DNA from: Aphelocoma coerulescens
Lineage: Eukaryota > Chordata > Aves > Passeriformes > Corvidae
Direction: 5' to 3'
Length of the DNA stretch: 64,000 nt
NCBI RefSeq assembly: GCF_041296385.1
Contig: NC_091016.1
Span: 14,359,497-14,423,496 of the forward strand
The position numbers and the translations under genes are program-made. Below the pieces are notes generated by a model, which saw only the letters and a program-made list of their open reading frames with translations, was not told the origin of the DNA and ran no database searches. This document shows, one piece after another, positions 61,301-64,000 of this stretch (positions are counted from its first letter, which is position 1; the number at the start of each line of letters is the position of its first letter).

Positions 61301-63857
61301 GTCTTTTCTAGCACATGAAAAATACTATTTTCTCCACACTTAGAAGTTCACATTTGTTAAAAACTATCTAATGACTTGAGAAAATGTATTTTAGAAAGAA
61401 GGTGGTATCAAAGAAACTGTTTGTTAGTCATGAATAGTACCACGATCACGTTCTGTTCTCCCTTTGCCTTTTTTTTTTTTAATTTCAGTTGAATTAGTAG
61501 TGTTTCTATTCCTGTAAGAAGATCATTTCTGTATTTGTCAGTAATTGATAAGGGAAGCAGCCTGTCCTCTGCTAGGGCCTAGACTTTATCTCTAAATTTA
61601 GGCTACTTCATTCCAAACAGTTGGGATTTTTTTTTTTCCCAAGTAATACTCAATTCTTCATAAGCAGTTTTTAAGAAAATGCAGCAAAGACAGCTATGTT
61701 AGCACTGGGTCATTACAATCCTAAATTGTTGCCTGTGGTTATTAAAAAATTAGGTTAGGAGCCCTATGATTCTTAGGGGAAAAAAAGGGATTAATCACTG
61801 TAGAGACAAAATTATGTGAAGATTAATGTTTTGAGAAATGTATGGTTTGTTTAGACTGTTGCAGTTCTGTTAATGCTGGTGAATTTACTTAGTGCCTTAA
61901 GATTTCAGTTATTAAAGCTTTGGAAAGAGTAAGGATAAAAGTAAGTGTGAAGTGAGTGGTTTCAATATTTCATGCTAGATTGGTTTCTGTCATGTGGGCA
62001 GAATAAGCATTTTAATTGTGACTAACTCGATTTAAAAGCTCTAACTATGAATGTGCAGCAGGGTAAACTTGTATGTTTGCAAGAAACTTTCATGTCTTTG
62101 ACACTGCTTTGACAAGTAAAGCATCTTAGATACTAGTGGGATGTAGATATCAGCAAAATAGTGCAGCAAGCCAGAAAATTGTGTAACCTTTTTACTCTCA
62201 GTTCCGATTACTTTAGGTGAAATGTGGCATTTTGTGTGTTGGTTGTTTTTTCGTGCAGAAACTGAGGAAAAGCATAAATTGGGATCAATCTTTATAGAAG
62301 ATTGCAAAAAACATGCTGCTTTGTCTTTCAGTTTTCCTGCCTTTTTTTAGATACACTTTTTAGAAGTGAAGTGGAAAAGTAGAATTAATTTAACTTGGCA
62401 ATGGTTTTTAAATGTGAATACTAATTAATTTTTTTCCATTCTTTTCCATTCCTTTTAATTCTAGAAAATGAAATTACTGTCGACGATGGACACTTTGGAA
62501 TCTGTAGTAAGTGAGATACATTAACCTTTATTCTATACCATGAATTTAAATTAAACAAGGTAAAGTCTTGTAATTTAAAAATGTTTGAGATAGGTTTTGA
62601 GAAGAATTGCCTGTGATAGTTTTCTCTGCTTTTACAGTTACATTTGTATCCAGCATTTGTGCATTCACACTCAGGCTGTTATCCCTTCTTATGGTAGTAA
62701 GACTGCTAGGAAGACTTGAAGTGTTGTCACTCTGATGGTGTTAAAGGTTGAAATTTGGGAACTTTAAATCATGAGCATATATTTTTGAAAACACAGAATA
62801 GACTTAGCTTTCTCCTGATACCTAGCCTTAGAAAAACTCCTCATGCCTAGAATAACATTGTCACTCACACTGAATATACCCACTCTGCCTCTTCAGTTAG
62901 AGATGCAGCTGCCAAAAGGTTCTTGTAAGCCCACACTTCGTGTTCTTGTATGTGCACAAATGTCTCACTTCTGTCAGTTCTGAGCCACCTCTCACCTAAT
63001 GTTCAATCCTCTGACTCTGAAAGTAACTCCTTATCATACCTCACACGTCTTGTATTCAAGCTTTTCCATCCTCATCAAATGATAAGTTTGGCTCTTTAGG
63101 AACTCTTCAAAACTATGGGGTTTGCTTCAGCACCTGGTTTGCAGCTTGTGTTTCTGGTCCTCCTGCTTGTAGGCTTTCCTTGTTTTGATGTTCAGGTTGA
63201 GGTTTCTCCATGCTTTTCATCAAAACTGTTGCTATACCCTGTCCTGCAGACTTACACTGCTTCACTGGCGCTGATTGTGATGAGCTAATTGGACAGCTGT
63301 GCCTCAACGGAAATAGGGAGCCTCTAATTGCTTATGAAACTTCAGGGTTCCTGTCAGTATTATTCCATAGACTGAGAGATCCCAAGACAAGGGAAGGTTA
63401 GTCCTGCCTTTGGAGACCTAACTCAGCTCTTGATAGCATATATCTAAAATTAACACTGGAATACTCAGTGCTGTCCTGCAGACAGTTGGCACGTGATCAT
63501 TGTTCCTGCTTAATCCCTCTAAAAGCCAGCAAACAACTGCAGCATCTGTGGTCTGTTCTGGGACCTTCAGAAAGACTGGGGAAAGGCTGCCCCCAAGACT
63601 TGCTCTTGCATTACTGTAGAACAAGATTGGTGATAAGGAGGATTATCTGGAAGATGATGGCAAGAGGAACTGCCTAGATGTCCCTAAAATAAGTTACTAA
63701 AAGGTCTTCTCCTTTTTGTTTGGTTTTTGATAGATGGTATTGAAACTGTGGATGCTGGGTGGCTGACATGTCAGACAGAAATAAGGCTACGTCTGCATTA
63801 TTCTGAGAAACCCCCTGTACTGATATCTAAGAAGAAATTTAAAACATCAAGGTTTAG
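49346..63857 (+). CDS. GPCPD1: GPCPD1, glycerophosphocholine phosphodiesterase 1 (N-terminal part)
   Basis: The CDS is the join of 49346-49394, 53121-53205, 54140-54233, 60579-60654, 62465-62506 and 63734-63857. That is 470 bases, or 156 codons plus two bases, and it continues beyond the window. GPCPD1 (GDE5) is a cytosolic enzyme that hydrolyses glycerophosphocholine to choline and glycerol-3-phosphate. Residues 1-115 or so form a CBM20 carbohydrate-binding domain. It shows GSCSALGNWNPQ with W32, a second conserved tryptophan W51 (KTWKATIELPRG), and VQYRYFKG at 63-70. Residues 116-156 (DAGWLTCQTEIRLRLHYSEK) match the human linker nearly residue for residue. All exon phases agree and no frame breaks are seen. 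The GDPD catalytic domain, at about residues 320-620 in the human protein, is off the right edge. Identification is from recalled human sequence. Confidence 0.95.
49395..53120 (+). other. GPCPD1: GPCPD1 intron 2
   Basis: This intron is about 3.7 kb, phase 1, with donor GTACTC and acceptor CTGTTTTTTAG. It contains a shortened LTR at about 50007-50258 and an A run near 51893-51908. No other gene or RNA is seen. Confidence 0.85.
50007..50258 (+). mobile_element. Internally deleted avian ERV solo LTR
   Basis: It begins TGTGGTTTAACCACAGCTGG and ends CCCAGCCAAAACCTGCACA, with TTATCAGCACTGCTTCCAGG and GAAGTTAACTCTACC inside. Both ends and the order match a very common passerine LTR family. The central U3/R part with the TATA and polyadenylation signals is missing. 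The element is therefore only about 250 bases, roughly half of full length as I recall it. It is sense to GPCPD1. Confidence 0.8.
53121..53205 (+). CDS. GPCPD1: GPCPD1 exon 3 (CBM20 core)
   Basis: The exon lies between TGTTTTTTAG and GATGT|GTAAG. It encodes residues 17-44 plus two bases of codon 45, including EVFAICGSCSALGNWNPQ. This is the CBM20 signature with Gly-Asn-Trp, where W32 corresponds to a sugar-stacking tryptophan in the family. The alternative donor two bases earlier (GAT|GTGTAAG) would give a stop codon in exon 4 (GAC ACT TGA), so the GATGT|GTAAG site must be used. The intron is phase 2. Confidence 0.93.
53206..54139 (+). other. GPCPD1: GPCPD1 intron 3
   Basis: This is a 934-base phase 2 intron with donor GTAAGT and acceptor TTTTTTCTCCACAG. 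A T-rich tract lies near 53240-53277. Nothing else is seen. Confidence 0.9.
54140..54233 (+). CDS. GPCPD1: GPCPD1 exon 4 (CBM20 C-terminal strands)
   Basis: The exon lies between TCTCCACAG and CTAGG|GTATGT. It encodes the last base of V45 and residues 46-76, including TWKATIELPRGVPVQYRYFK and YFLEPR. Human GPCPD1 has nearly the same residues from WKATI to FLEPK. The exon ends in phase 0. Confidence 0.93.
54234..60578 (+). other. GPCPD1: GPCPD1 intron 4
   Basis: At 6.3 kb this is the largest internal intron in the window, phase 0, with donor GTATGT and acceptor TTTAAATTACAG. It is AT-rich, with T runs near 54720 and 60220 and a pyrimidine tract at 60396-60472. I recognised no transposon, RNA gene or extra exon. 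Confidence 0.85.
60396..60472. repeat. Pyrimidine microsatellite (TTTC/TTC/TCTC)n
   Basis: A nearly pure C/T tract includes five TTC triplets in a row near 60446. It sits about 110 bases upstream of GPCPD1 exon 5, too far to be the exon's own polypyrimidine tract. Confidence 0.9.
60579..60654 (+). CDS. GPCPD1: GPCPD1 exon 5
   Basis: The exon lies between TTAAATTACAG and CTTTAG|GTATGG. It encodes residues 77-101 (TIDGPCEVIVHTWETHLQPR then SITPL) plus one base of codon 102. The human counterpart is TIGGPCQVIVHKWETHLQPR. W89 falls in the last strand of the CBM20 region. The intron is phase 1. Confidence 0.94.
60655..62464 (+). other. GPCPD1: GPCPD1 intron 5
   Basis: This 1.8-kb phase 1 intron has donor GTATGG and a long pyrimidine-rich acceptor ending TTTTAATTCTAG. 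A TA dinucleotide run lies at about 60817-60842 and T runs lie near 61470 and 61628. No other feature is seen. Confidence 0.88.
62465..62506 (+). CDS. GPCPD1: GPCPD1 exon 6 (42-base exon)
   Basis: This small exon lies between TTAATTCTAG and CTGTA|GTAAGTG, the latter a consensus donor. It encodes residues 102-115 (ENEITVDDGHFGIC, with codon 102 split) plus one base. The human peptide here is ESEIIIDDGQFGIH. A 42-base exon keeps phase 1 on both sides, so skipping it would preserve the frame and delete 14 residues between the CBM20 domain and the linker. Confidence 0.92.
62507..63733 (+). other. GPCPD1: GPCPD1 intron 6
   Basis: This is a 1.2-kb phase 1 intron with donor GTAAGT and acceptor GTTTTTGATAG. 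The short ORFs here, on either strand, resemble nothing known. Confidence 0.88.
63734..63857 (+). CDS. GPCPD1: GPCPD1 exon 7
   Basis: The exon lies between TTTTTGATAG and TTTAG|GTAAGA. It encodes residues 116-156 plus two bases of codon 157. It contains AGWLTCQTEIRLRLHYSEKP, which is almost unchanged from human, then a lysine-rich segment ISKKKFKTSRF. The intron is phase 2 and the next exon is outside the window. Confidence 0.94.
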
Positions 63858-64000
63858 GTAAGAGCCTGCTCGCCTCAGCATGCAATTTATCTCATGTTAA
63901 TTGTCAATACTAGTGGTTTGTTGGTTTTTTTTGTTTTTTTTTTCTTAATTAATGTAGCCTTTAAATTCATTTTGGGTTGCTAATAGCCCAATTTCCAAGT
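63858..64000 (+). other. GPCPD1: GPCPD1 intron 7, start only
   Basis: The donor GTAAGA is followed by AT-rich sequence with a T run. The window ends inside this intron, so the remaining exons encoding the GDPD domain are missing only because of the window edge. Confidence 0.85.

Noticed and set aside
1..64000. CRISPR array, bacterial operon or viral gene cluster
   Set aside because: Intron-split vertebrate genes, CR1 and avian LTRs fill the window. The only regular array is the 43-bp minisatellite, which has no spacers. No retroviral coding genes accompany the LTRs.

Overview
The window looks like nuclear DNA of a bird, probably a passerine. Coding sequence is confined to short exons bounded by GT/AG splice sites. 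There are two CpG islands in otherwise AT-balanced DNA, two CR1 LINE tails in the avian style, and three LTR fragments of a type I know from songbird genomes. No prokaryotic operon, CRISPR array, rRNA or tRNA gene was found. The long overlapping ORFs in the CpG islands and repeats are shadows, not genes.

Two real genes are supported and they point away from each other. (1) On the minus strand, 11187-11021 is the first coding exon of SHLD1 (shieldin subunit 1, formerly C20orf196). It lies about 3 kb downstream (in its own direction) of a CpG island at about 13.9-15.1 kb, which is its likely promoter. The remaining SHLD1 exons could not be found in the left 11 kb and may lie off the left edge. 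(2) On the plus strand, 40.6 kb to beyond the right edge is the 5' half of GPCPD1 (glycerophosphocholine phosphodiesterase 1, GDE5). It has a CpG-island promoter region, a non-coding first exon and six coding exons (49346-63857). These encode about 157 N-terminal residues, including the CBM20 starch/glycogen-binding domain. The GDPD catalytic domain lies beyond position 64000. Human chromosome 20 has the same head-to-head SHLD1/GPCPD1 neighbourhood.

Layout: 1-10.9 kb, SHLD1 intron or flank with one LTR fragment; 11.0-11.2 kb, SHLD1 exon; 11.2-13.9 kb, SHLD1 5' intron; 13.9-15.1 kb, CpG island 1; 15.1-40.5 kb, intergenic, with two CR1 tails and two weak exon-like or ORF signals on the minus strand; 40.56-42.26 kb, CpG island 2; 42.3-49.3 kb, GPCPD1 intron 1 with a solo LTR; 49.3-64 kb, coding exons and introns.

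The most unusual structure is in CpG island 2. It holds two diverged, collinear copies of a promoter plus first exon: inverted CCAAT box, GC box, CACGTG palindrome, a shared GCAGCCCCGCAC block and a GGTCAGTG splice donor. They sit about 0.65 kb apart. A near-perfect five-copy, 43-bp GC-rich minisatellite follows just downstream. This looks like an ancient tandem duplication of the GPCPD1 promoter that would give two alternative first exons.
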